A stretch of 64,000 nt of DNA. Origin: Alnus glutinosa. Taxonomy: Eukaryota; Streptophyta; Magnoliopsida; Fagales; Betulaceae. Both the position numbers and the translations under genes were made by a program. Location: contig NC_084896.1 of NCBI RefSeq assembly GCF_958979055.1, positions 3,286,001 to 3,350,000 of the forward strand, read 5' to 3'. Shown here piece by piece: positions 1 through 10,339 of this stretch (position 1 is its first letter; every line of letters starts with the position of its first letter). The notes under the pieces were generated by a model that made no database searches, had not been told where the DNA came from, and saw nothing but the letters and a program-made list of their open reading frames with translations.

Positions 1-960
1 ACAGTAGGCTATACATGGTGAAAATCCATTGGGTTAATCTTTCCAAACCGGGGATAATGCAAGCAATAACTCTCCTAGCTAGTTATAAGAAACAATCATG
101 AAGAGTTGAGAGAATCACATAACTCTTTTTGTATGATTAACTCTTCGCCTACACTTCCTCCGGAAGAAAATTGGTACTCGGATACTAGTGCAACACACCA
201 TCTTACCAACAACTTGCAGAATTTGAACATATCCTCTGAAGAATACTCTGGACAAGATCAGATCCGCATAGGTTTGTCTATTTCTCACTCCGGTTCTACA
301 GCTCTTTCCTTCTCTTGTCGAAACTTTCTACTCAAACAATTACTTCATGTTCTTAACATATGCAAGAATCTTCTCTCTGTTCGTCAATTTTCCCTTGACA
401 ATGATGTTTTCTTTGAATTTCACTCTTTTTTTTCACCATTAAGGATCGCAAGACCAAGCTCTCAGTTCATCACGGCCAACTTAAGGATGGTCTTTATCAC
501 CTCCTTCCTCTGCAAGTGTCTTCATCTCAATCACAAGCACTCGTTGGTGAGAGGACTTCTCCATATAGTTGGCACCACTGTTTGGGACATCCAGCTCTTT
601 GGACGGTCAACTTTGTTCTACCCAAGTTTCAGCTTCCTGTTTTATCCAATGAGGCATCGGTACCCTGCACTGTCTGTCCGTAGGCAAAGGGTCACCAATT
701 GCTCTTTTCAGTTTCTTAAACTTCTATTAGTAATCCTTTAGACTTGATTTATTCAGATATCTGGGGTCCTTCCCCAACTATTTCAATAAATGGCAATCGG
801 TTTTATGTCTCTTTTGTGGATACTTTTAGTCAGTTTACTTGGGTTATTCAGGCTAAATTTGATGTCACGCAAGTTTTTCTCAATTTTCAATCAATGGTTG
901 AATGTCTTCTTAATGCCAAAAATAAAATCTGTTCAAACTGATTGGGGTGGTGAATACCAT
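1..960 (+). mobile_element. Ty1/copia retrotransposon remnant (GAG-pre-integrase and integrase start)
   Basis: Two reading-frame pieces (106-741 and 744-941) carry the usual copia order. The first has a WYSDTSATHHLTNN motif, the protease-to-integrase linker region. The second has YSDIWGPSP...YVSFVDTFSQFTW, the start of the integrase core. A frame change near 742 and stops after 941 show that it is degenerate. No LTR is visible, and the element probably continues left of the window. The call is by family motifs; the break points are read directly. Confidence 0.8.
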
Positions 961-3005
961 ATGTATTAGATGCTTTGTCCAAATGTAACGCCACTTGTTC
1001 ACATGGTTTGCTGCCTCTTATTCATTCACAATTCTACTTACAGTTGATCCGATCTATGTTTGTGAAAATTTTATATATTGCAGTGATTTGAGCTTCCTCG
1101 GGACACCCGAGATGTAATGTATAATTAATTTTAGCTTCCCTTTCTGTTTCTTCATTCCCAGAAGATGCTCGTGCTTTACCTCAACCTCAACCTCAACCCT
1201 ACAAACCAGGTCATCACGCAGGGGATGAGTACCTGAACAAGCAAGATAGAAATCTGATAAATAAATTTTTTTGGTGTTTATCCTCATAAGAGCCAAAAAT
1301 GCTGAAGTTCACGGATGTGCAGGTTTACTAGGAATGCAGAACTAGTAGCATCAGGTTCAGGTGTGGGCAAGAACCTGAATAGTGTACAACTACATAAAAG
1401 AGGGAGTCTTGATGACATATTATACCCTTATCGAAGGCCACCTAAGTAATGTTGCTCCTTAATTATAGTTGCAACGTAGATTACTAAATATTTCCAGATT
1501 TGTATTGTCCAATTTTTGCCAACAATTTAACTTGAATTATTGTTGAAGAAAGTCCCATGACTGAGACCTACAAAAGATGAAGGGATGAATTTAGAAATTT
1601 GGAGCTTTTTTGTTGCTTTGTTTTGCTTGGACAGCTGGGTTTTGCTCGGAATTCACAGAGACAGCGCGCACATTTCACAAAGGTTTTGCTTCAGAATTTG
1701 TATCTCTGAGTTGAGCTCTACAAATTTTGCTAGTTTCGTCACCTTTTTACCTTCTTCTTGCACAGCCGCAACATTTCAGAGTAGAAGAGAGAGGGAATAA
1801 ATTACGGATCCAGCCATTATATAATAGAAATGCAAGAACACCGATCAAAGAGAGAGAAGGGTTGAAAAAACAAGCAAGCTCGTGTGAATTTGGATTGGGG
1901 ACTCAGCAATGTTGGGCCTTAGGTTTCTCCATTGATTAAAGAAGGAAGATGACTCCACTTGTTTTTTATCTTTTGTTACATCTAGACCGTTAAATAATTT
2001 TATCACATCTGGGCCATTGGTTAAATGGTTATTTTTATAACTTGTGTGTTGTAGTTTACGCAAGCCGGATACATAAACATGTAACTAAGCGCCCAGATTT
2101 GTATTTTTTATATTTTTTTAGAAGTTCAATTTGTAAGTGCTCTTTACATTATTTCTTCTTGCATTATTTTCTTTTTGTCTTTCAGTTTTCATGCTTTCAA
2201 TTTGAGCTAGTGTTTTGTCTTTAGTCATGAGAGGCTAAATCTTCAACTAAGATTGAAGATGAAACATCGTCATTAGTAATGCACGTTCTTGTTATTTTAT
2301 TTATATACCTCCGTTGTTTAATCAAAATATTGTTCAAGTTCAATTCAGTTAATTGATTTAAGTTTTTGATTGAATATTTGATTGTCATAAGTTGGATATT
2401 CAATGTGTTTCAACCGATGAATACATCGAATAAATCATTTGAAAAAGGATATCAATTGTGATTTGTTTATCAAACAGATACAATGGATAATTTGATTTTA
2501 GTTGGACATTCGTTGTGATTTGTTATTGAGTTGAATTTATTGAATGATTCAATATAATTTTTTTTTTAAAGAATTTTGAACAATGAATAAGGCTTAGTTG
2601 TTTATCGGGTTTATAAATAAAATGCAAGAACGTGTTTCTTGATTTGGCGAGATAGATGCTAAAACCTTAGTGCTTTTTTTCAATTATTCTTTATCAATTT
2701 TAATTTAGTTTATTTATTTTGCATAAAAATCCCAAATATTTGGAACTAAGTTAAAATTAATTTATGCGAAAACAATTCTCTTTCATTTTTTGGTAGTTTG
2801 AGGGGGGCAATTGACACAATTGGTAGTTTGGGGGGTACATTGACAATTGGGGGGTAGTTTGAGGGGGTTATGTGTACTTTTCCCTTAGTTTAAATAGAGA
2901 TTAATTTTCGCAATACAATTCTCTTTGAATTCAACCTTCCACTTGCACATACTATATTACATACAATTCGTGCGCTTGAAAGTAATTTAAAACTCACAAC
3001 ATTAT
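961..3005. other. Non-genic stretch with a possible exon scrap and a long-TIR scrap
   Basis: No supported gene. At about 1161-1300, after a good acceptor (tttcttcattcccag), an open stretch encodes DARALPQPQPQPYKPGHHAG and continues to a stop near 1288. It looks like a terminal-exon fragment of a gene I do not recognise. At 2785-2885 there are G-rich phrases of the type tagtttgaggggg, typical of plant long-TIR repeats. The rest is AT-rich. Confidence 0.35.
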
Positions 3006-3154
3006 CCATCGTTTACATTTAAGTTCCTTCTCTGCAGCACTTTGGATCTTTGCAATATGAAAGCCTTTTTGTTAACTCCATTTTACTTGTCAGCATTAGA
3101 ACTCATAGTAATTTATGGTTGATACCTGCATCCTTCGGCTATATGCTTAGGAGT
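3006..3154 (+). repeat. Second copy of the aldo-keto reductase 3' UTR segment
   Basis: This stretch closely matches 25073-25228, just after the stop of the aldo-keto reductase fragment. Shared words include aaagcctttttgttaactcc and ttttacttgtcagcattag. No reductase coding sequence lies upstream, so only 3' flanking DNA was copied or has survived. Confidence 0.75.
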
Positions 3155-3779
3155 GCATTTAGCTTTGCAATTTCGAAGACCATAAGCATGTTTTTAAATA
3201 AAATTACGAAAAGTGTTCCGTTTGAGGGATTTGGTGTAGGTGCTATAAAAAATTATAGAAGGTTTTCTGTAGTTTTTTCAACGGTTCATATTTAATTTCA
3301 AGTTTTTCACGAAAGAGAGGAGAATCAAATCCGGATTGTTGAAAAAATTACAGGGGATACCGTAGCTTCTTTTACAGCACCCAAGCCAAATTTCTGTTTG
3401 AGAGTGCGTTTGAAAAAAAAATAGCAATTCGAAAATATTTGAAAAAATAATCACATTTTTCAACTGCGGGTAAAGGGGTGTATTTTAAAATACGCACAAT
3501 TTTAAAGATTGAACTACAATTTTACTAAACACTTAACTGCATTTTTAAAAATCACATTTTTGTTAATTGTTATTTGAAACCGTTATTTTTCAAGCAACTC
3601 GTTTTGAAAATCGCAAAATCAACGGGACACTAAAACAACTTAAAGAATCTATCAGGAGCCTTCTTAATGTTCAAAACCTCCATTAATGGATTTAGTGCCA
3701 TGTGAATTGCTTGCTTTCAGAGAACATAATATTTTTAAAAACAACGTAATCAATTCATGAATCAATTAAACAAACAGTT

Positions 3780-3816
<37 letters not shown>

Positions 3817-4125
3817 ACACTTGCATCCTCAAACTTACACCCAAATTACAATGTCACCCCAAACTTCAAAAAGTTGCAATTGAACCCCTTAAGCTACTTA
3901 GCCCCTCCATTAAAATTTTTAGTTAAATCCGACAAAAAATGTGTAAAACATCCATTATACCCCTCTCACTTATTTTGAAATCCGCCGGGCCTCGGTCTCC
4001 TCCTTCGGTGGTTTTTTAAAAAATAAAATATTATTTAATGTAGGAGCATAATTGTCTTCTTCTTTGTTTAAATTTTGTCGGATTTAATAAAAAATTCTAA
4101 CAAAAAGGTTAAGGTCTAGGTATAT
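3155..4125. repeat. AT-rich stretch with a truncated long-TIR element
   Basis: A poly(A) run (about 3787-3813) precedes a phrase rich in cctcaaactt and accccaaactt. An imperfect inverted pair lies at about 3907-3938 (ccattaaaatttttag...aaatccgac) and 4077-4108 (gtcggatttaataaaaaatt). The wording resembles the inverted-repeat element at 43621-44082, suggesting the same family. The right end has no matching outer arm. No gene is seen. Confidence 0.45.
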
Positions 4126-4215
4126 ATGATAGAATCCAATATGTTCTTTCCCTCAACCAACTCTTCTTCATTGCACTCAAAAGAGTATTATCTTATAAAT
4201 TTCTGCATCATAACC

Positions 4216-7200
4216 TCAGTAAAGAAATGGGATAATGGCGAGCCGGTTGCTTGGGTAATTGTCGAATTTACGAAGATACCACCTATGTGTTTCTCCTGCT
4301 GCAAACACCAAATTTGTCACCTGCCAATGAAAAGCCAAAAAAAAAAAAAAAAAGAGTACTTAAATCACGATCAAAGTGAAGCACAAAGGCCAACAAAAAA
4401 AAATTGTGAAGAACTTTTGTGTAGTAAAGGAAACTATACCACGAATACAAAAAGTAACCAGATTGTGAGATCTGCTCCTCCACTGGCAACCACTAGACCA
4501 GCATATATAACCTTCAAATTAAAATCAGAAAGCAATCAGGACCATGAAAATGCTAACCCTTGACATAATCTTGACTAATTTGGGAATGCCCCTTTTTATG
4601 TTTACCAACGAGTTTCAGCTCAAATGATACTTCCTCCCTATATAGCAAGGTGGTGGGTGAGGTCTTGGGTTCAAGTCCCCCACCCAATGGGGTGCGGGTA
4701 TAACTTCTCAAAAAAAAAAAAATGACTAATTCACGATAATAGGATGATCCTCAACCTCGTAATAACATACAAACAGGCATGTACCTACATACACATACAT
4801 TGGAGGGAGAGAGAGAGAGAGAGAGAGAGAGTTACAATCTCAGCCAGATAGTGTGGAGATGACACAATTTCGAACCAATCACCATGAGGGATTACATACT
4901 CCTCAACTTGTTCAACGTGGTCCCGCAGTGAGCCCTGTCAAGTAATTTGCAATGTCAACCAACAGTATGATAGTTGAAGTTATAGAGGGGAGGGGGCAGG
5001 TGCATCTCAGCAGGCAAACTAACATTTTCATTCCTTCTACCCATATACTGGATGTGAAAAAGGAACATGGGTGTAAGCAACACCCATGGAAGCTATCATT
5101 CCATTTTTTTGCATATCTTGTTTGAGGCAATTATGCTTTCTCATATGAAATATTTTTAGGAATTCATTTGACATTGATCCTGTTATTTACCATCATTTTG
5201 GCTATGACATGCAAGTCTCCCTTAGGTAGTCATATCAAAAGTAAACAACAAGAATTTATCGTGAGCCAACAATTAGCAGTAAGAGTACTCTACATGTTTT
5301 ATAAGGCGTGTTGGTATTATGTATACATGTAACACTCAAGCGTCAATATAAATCAAAATTATGTTCCCATAATGTCAATTTCTTCAAATTTCCATCATCT
5401 ACAAGGACATCAATCTCCAACACAAAGATAGGCACATTTTTTTATCAAAAAAAAAAAAGAGTAGTTTCCACTTTCCATTTACAACCAACTACTTTGCCAC
5501 TTGCACAACTGTAGCCATAAGCACAGTCGTGAAATAATACCGTTGTCAAACTTTTGTCTGTACAAATGGAGGCTCGGTGGTAAAAAAGTGATGTTGCAAC
5601 AATATATATGACTAGAGCTTCCATTAACAATGAGTCAAATACCTAAGAAATTGGCATCTAAACCAACAAACTGATAGCTGAAGTAGTGAAACTTACAAGA
5701 ATTGCATGACAATGGCGCTGATGAATCCATCCCCAACAAAATATAGCTGCACCAATCCACTGGCGCCATCCAAGTGTCATAAGAGGATTCACAAATTCCA
5801 ACCAATCAAATTCAATGGCTGGCATCTGACTCTTGCCTCTAACAATGAATTCAGCCACTCCATTCGCTGCAAATTCATACACATCTGATGCACAATTGCA
5901 GCAAAGTGACAGTGGTCCTGCCGCGTAGAAACTACTCCAGATTCAAGAACAAAACAAATATCAATAGAACATTATCTATTCTTCCGCATACAATACTAAC
6001 AACAAAGAGAAGTGACAAACCGAAAATAGTTAGTAATAGCAAATTAACAGCATCTCACTTTGTGAATAACAAAGATTAAATACAGGTTTTAAGGTTTGTA
6101 GTTTCTATTTTTATTTTGGCAAGGAATATGATGGGCAATACATGCAAGCAGAGTCGTTTCCCAGTGGAGATTATGTACTGCATGAAGATAGTATTTCTTA
6201 TTTAAAACATATATATTTCCAACGGACTAACCTATAAAAATATTTCTTAGCCAATTAAAAAAAAGCTATAGAATTTTTTTCTTAACCACAGTAGCTTTCT
6301 AAGGAAAAGTATTGCTATCAGCCAATTTCTGACCCTTCACCAGTTGTGAGGAACCATATAATTTGATTTATGGTGAATTTAGAACCAAGGTTCAACAAAT
6401 ACAGATTACCAAGTCTAATCAGCAGACACCACCCACACAAATGTCTTCTCAAATTTAAATGGATCTATTACGCTACATGTAGGACAGCAAATCGATTCAA
6501 TTCAGTATCTCATGTTTGCCACAATCATGTTGTGTTAATTTGTCAATATCAACATCAACAGTGTTATCATACATAAAAATCATAAAATAAGGGTAATTGT
6601 CCAATGCAATGGTAAGGTCTCAGGCAGCCAAGCACAATTGCATAGGTTCAATTTTGAGAGCAATCACCTCGTACAAAAAATGTTGAAAGGTAAGACTGTA
6701 TCCAAGTCAACCCTCTAACAACCCCGGTAAGGTGGAAGTAGCACTAGTTAATGACCCCTTTTTGGAAAAATAAAAAACATAAATAAATGCCAATACATAA
6801 CCCAAGAAAACACAAACACACACACACACAGTTAAATCGCTGATCTAGGCTCAGTTTGGAATCATCATTTTTTCCCCTTCTTTTCCTATTTTTACCATTG
6901 GAGCCAGAATATAACCATATTTTGGTGCCAGAGTTCTTTTTGAGCAGAAGAGACTACTTCATGAAATCTGGAATTCTCCACTCACACAAAACTACAAATA
7001 CAATTAGGAAAAAAAAAAAAAAAAAAAAACCACTGCTAGGGAACTAGATGTCAAGAAACTTACAACATGCCAGCTAGATAACCAAGGATATGCATCCGAG
7101 CTGAGGGGCTATAGTTGAACACATATATTGTCTCAAAGAGGCGTCTCAAAACTTGAACCTCCATCAATAAAAGAAGAAAAACAGACCGCCAGACCATATA

Positions 7201-8163
7201 TCTTTGCTTTATTGGCCTTGAACGTGATTTGTGCCAAAATAAAGTATGCGGACCTCCCGTCAAGTAGCTGGCAATATCAGAGTAAATAAATGGTTCTGAA
7301 ACCAATGGCGCTGCCGTATACGCATACATCCAATTTGTAACAAGTAGGAGTGTTGTCCACACGACTGCCATAACATAAAAATGGCAGAAGAACCTTTGAG
7401 GAACTGTGAATCTCTGTAATCCAACAAAGAGTAAATCAAAGAAGGCCTTTTCTTTCCCTTTGAAGTGCTTAGGATTTGAACTCGTTTAATCTACTCCATT
7501 ACGGCAAAGTTTGATTATGAGAAAAAATAGAGAAATTCAGGGGGAAAAACGTTCTAAAAGAAGAATAACCTACAGAGAACAGAAAGTTTCCTACGATTCT
7601 TTAAACTTATTATTGCAGAAGGACAAGCTAGGCCATATATAACACAAAAACCAAATTTTCATCTAGGCTAAATAGGATTACTCAAAATATAATAAAGCTT
7701 GTTTAAGTTACCAAAGAAATGTTGGAAATAAAAAATCAGCAAAAACACGCATATGAATGAGAAAATTTCAAAATTTCAAAATCTAATACTTTGAACCCAA
7801 GAAGACTCAACCATCCATTATAGCTTAGCCCAATAAAACGACTAATTTGAGATGATTCCTTCATTATCCAAAACCAAATAAAAGAGACGCAAGTTAGAGA
7901 ATTTTCGTTTCTTTCCTTCTCTTTTCCCTCCAATTTCTCTGCAACCAAACAGGCCCAACTAAGAACAAAAAACGAAACACGCTCGCATGGAACAAACTAT
8001 CACTCACCTGAGACGAGGACTGCATGATCTTCCCTCGCTTAGCGATGCCCAACATAGCATCACGAAACCCCGTCAGCCTAGAAGACGGCACCGAAGCAAT
8101 CAGTATAGGCAAAGTCCCAGCAATCCAAGCCGCTCTCAGCAACCCAACAAGCCCCACTTCCAT
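4216..8163 (-). CDS. PPRD2: Polyprenol reductase (SRD5A3/PPRD2 type), six exons
   Basis: Predicted ER membrane enzyme that reduces the alpha-isoprene unit of polyprenol to make dolichol for N-glycosylation. Exons in gene order: 8163-8008, 7413-7064, 5931-5697, 4934-4836, 4511-4440, 4320-4216. All junctions are GT-AG and the phases join, giving 338 aa, near the usual plant length (about 340). The N-terminus has the [20 protein letters not shown] hydrophobic segment. The C-terminal steroid-5-alpha-reductase domain shows [20 protein letters not shown] (about 261-280) and ends [16 protein letters not shown]...IPFLY. I chose the ATG at 8161-8163 because its context is good (A at -3, G at +4) and it matches the family start; an in-frame ATG 12 codons upstream (8199) is possible. 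Two SINEs and a GA microsatellite lie in introns. Confidence 0.9.
4581..4722 (+). mobile_element. tRNA-derived SINE with 9-bp target duplication (PPRD2 intron 4)
   Basis: The element has a B-box-like ggttcaagtcc (about 4670-4680), an A-box-like agctcaaatgat near 4617, and a poly(A) tail. It is flanked by tgactaatt at 4572-4580 and 4723-4731. It fills nearly half of the 324-bp intron between exons 4 and 5, antisense to the gene. Confidence 0.7.
4807..4830. repeat. (GA)12 microsatellite beside a splice donor
   Basis: On the gene strand this is (TC)12, starting five nucleotides into the intron (donor gtaac) after PPRD2 exon 4. Confidence 0.95.
6595..6775 (+). mobile_element. Diverged tRNA-derived SINE (PPRD2 intron 2)
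   Basis: It has a B-box-like ggttcaatttt (6645-6655) followed by a degraded form of the common plant SINE body (aaaggtaagactgtatcc, then accccggtaaggtgg). It ends in a T-rich and A-rich tail. No clear target duplication was found, so it is old. It lies in the long intron between exons 2 and 3. Confidence 0.5.
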
Positions 8164-8558
8164 TTTCGGAAAAACCCAGATGAAAACAAAGGTCAACAAG
8201 CTCTAAACCGCTAGTTTTGCTGAAAAGAAACGCTTGGCTCAACTGGGTCTCGGAGAAATGACATTGCTGCAGACAAATTGTGCACGAAAAGCCCATAAAA
8301 CTACGGGATTATGGTGGATATACAGGTTCACGAGGTGCGCGAGCGTTATGCGTAAGAGATTCCAGGCGTGCAGTGTTGGATTGCGGAAAGAGGAGACCCC
8401 TAAGCTTGCGTTTGCTTGTGGAAGCGAGAATGAGAGGACGGAGGATTCAAAACAGTGCGTTTTGGGTACGGTTAGGTGAGGATAGAGACGAGGGAAATGA
8501 TAGGCAGGGACACTCATCCGTCCCTGTCCAACTTTTAAAAATAAAATAATATATTATA

Positions 8559-8916
8559 GGGTTAAATATCTCAGAGGTACCTGAATTTTACGTGTTTTTA
8601 AATTTAGTACCTAAGTTTCATTTCGTATCACATGTAGTACATAAATTTGGAAGAAAAAAACCCTAAGTAGTACCTGTCAGATTTCTCGTCCAAATTTCAA
8701 CTTCTCGCCGCGTGTCAACCGCTGAGGTTGACACGTGGCACCACATAAAAAAAAAATTAAAAATTACAAAATTAAAAAAATGATTAAAATTAAAAAAAAA
8801 AATGAAAAAAAAAAAAGCCACCCCCATGGTGGCCAAGGGGGGTGGCTCAGCCACCCCCTTAGCCGGTCTGGCCGGTCTGGGGTGGCCAAACCACCCCATA
8901 GGCCACCCCACAGTTG

Positions 8917-8948
<32 letters not shown>

Positions 8949-9552
8949 AGGGTTTTGGCCCTAGGGGGTGGCCAAACCACCCCCTAGGGCCACAGGGGTG
9001 GTTCGGCCACCCCCAGTCCGGCCGGTCTGGGGGTGGCCGAACCACCCCCATGGCCCTAGGGAGTGGTTCGGCCACCCCACAGTTGAAAAAAAAAAAAAAA
9101 AAAAAAATTGAAGGGTTTTGGCCTTAGAGGGTGGCTCGGCCACCCCCGTGGCCCTAGGAGGTGGTTTGGCCACCCCAGACCGGCCAGACCAGCCAAGGGG
9201 GTGGCTGGGCCACCTCCTTGGCCAAAATGGGGGTGGCCGGCCACCCCCATGGTGGCCAAGGGGGGTGGCTCAGCCACCCCTCTTTTTTTTTTCATTTTTT
9301 TTCATTTTTTTTAATTTTAATCATTTTTTTAATTTTGTAATTTTTAATTTTTAATTTTTTTTTTATGTGGTGCCACGTGTCAACCTCAGCGGCTGACACA
9401 TGGCGAGAAGTTGAAATTTGGACGAGAAATTTGACAGGTACTACTTAGGGTTTTTTTCTTCCAAATTCAGATACTACCTGTGATACGAAATGAAACTGAG
9501 GTACTAAATTTAAAAACACGTAAAACTCAGGTACTTATGGGGTATTTAACCC
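8559..9552. mobile_element. Mutator-like non-autonomous element with ~250-bp TIRs and GC-rich core
   Basis: The termini are ggttaaatatctcag at the left and its inverted, diverged partner at the right; both ends start GGGTTAAATA. The arms, about 8559-8811 and 9291-9552, match along nearly their whole length. The flanks are a perfect 9-bp duplication, tatattata, at 8550-8558 and 9553-9561, which is the Mutator size class. The core (about 8818-9290) is made of ggggtggcc/ggccacccc palindromes separated by long poly(A) runs. The left arm holds a 9-bp-stem hairpin, gtgtcaacc/ggttgacac (8712-8734). Open frames in the core are compositional artefacts; no transposase is present. Confidence 0.85.
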
Positions 9553-9561
9553 TATATTATA

Positions 9562-10168
9562 TATATTTTTTATTTATTCTTTCTAATTTTTTTATTTTTG
9601 TTAATATAATATATTATTTTATTATTAAAAGTAGTACAGGAACGGATGAGTGTCCCTTTCTATCATTTCTCGACAAGACAAACGGTTGGTTTCGTTAAAG
9701 AGACAAAACGCTGTCGTTCTTATGGCGGGCAAAAACGTCTGGGCCGAAAGGGTGGACTTAAAATTTATATCCAGTTAGACTCGGCTAGTTGATTGAATGC
9801 CCAGCTCGGACCGAGAACTCTACCAGGCGAGTCCTTTTTTTTTTCTTTTTACTTTTCCTCGTAAAATTATGTAATAAAATCCAGAGTTTAGTTTTAGTTT
9901 TGGTATGCCATTGCCAATATATACTAATGGGTCTTTCACACCTGCCTACCTATCAAAGAACATCAAGACCAATGGATTGAGGAGGAGTTCTCACACATGA
10001 CCCGACTTCGAATATATATATATATATATATATCCCTCTTCCAAAAGAAGTTTAGACAAGAGCCAATACCCACAACGTAGTTTAAATTGAGGGGTTAATG
10101 ACCTGATCACACTCCTTTAGCGGCCAAATAGCCTCCAACTTTTATAACCAAAAGCAGTCTCTTTGGAC
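9562..10168. other. Intergenic, no gene seen
   Basis: AT-rich DNA with a TA microsatellite at about 10012-10033. I see no coding or structured feature beyond simple repeats. Confidence 0.6.
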
Positions 10169-10339
10169 GTAATGAGCTTGTTTGGCAAAGACATGTAAAA
10201 AACAGAACAGAGTAGTGGATTGTTAATTTTGGAATTAGTAAAAAGTGATAACGTGATATAAAAAGGTGAAAAAGTTTTGTTTTGTAGTTAATTTTTTTAT
10301 TTGAATAGTAATAAAAAATTATTGATGTGATATAAAAAG

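Noticed and set aside
8663-9354. Overlapping frames on both strands rich in Gly, Pro, Trp and His
   Set aside because: They arise from the ggggtggcc palindromic core and poly(A) runs of the Mutator-like element, not from a gene.
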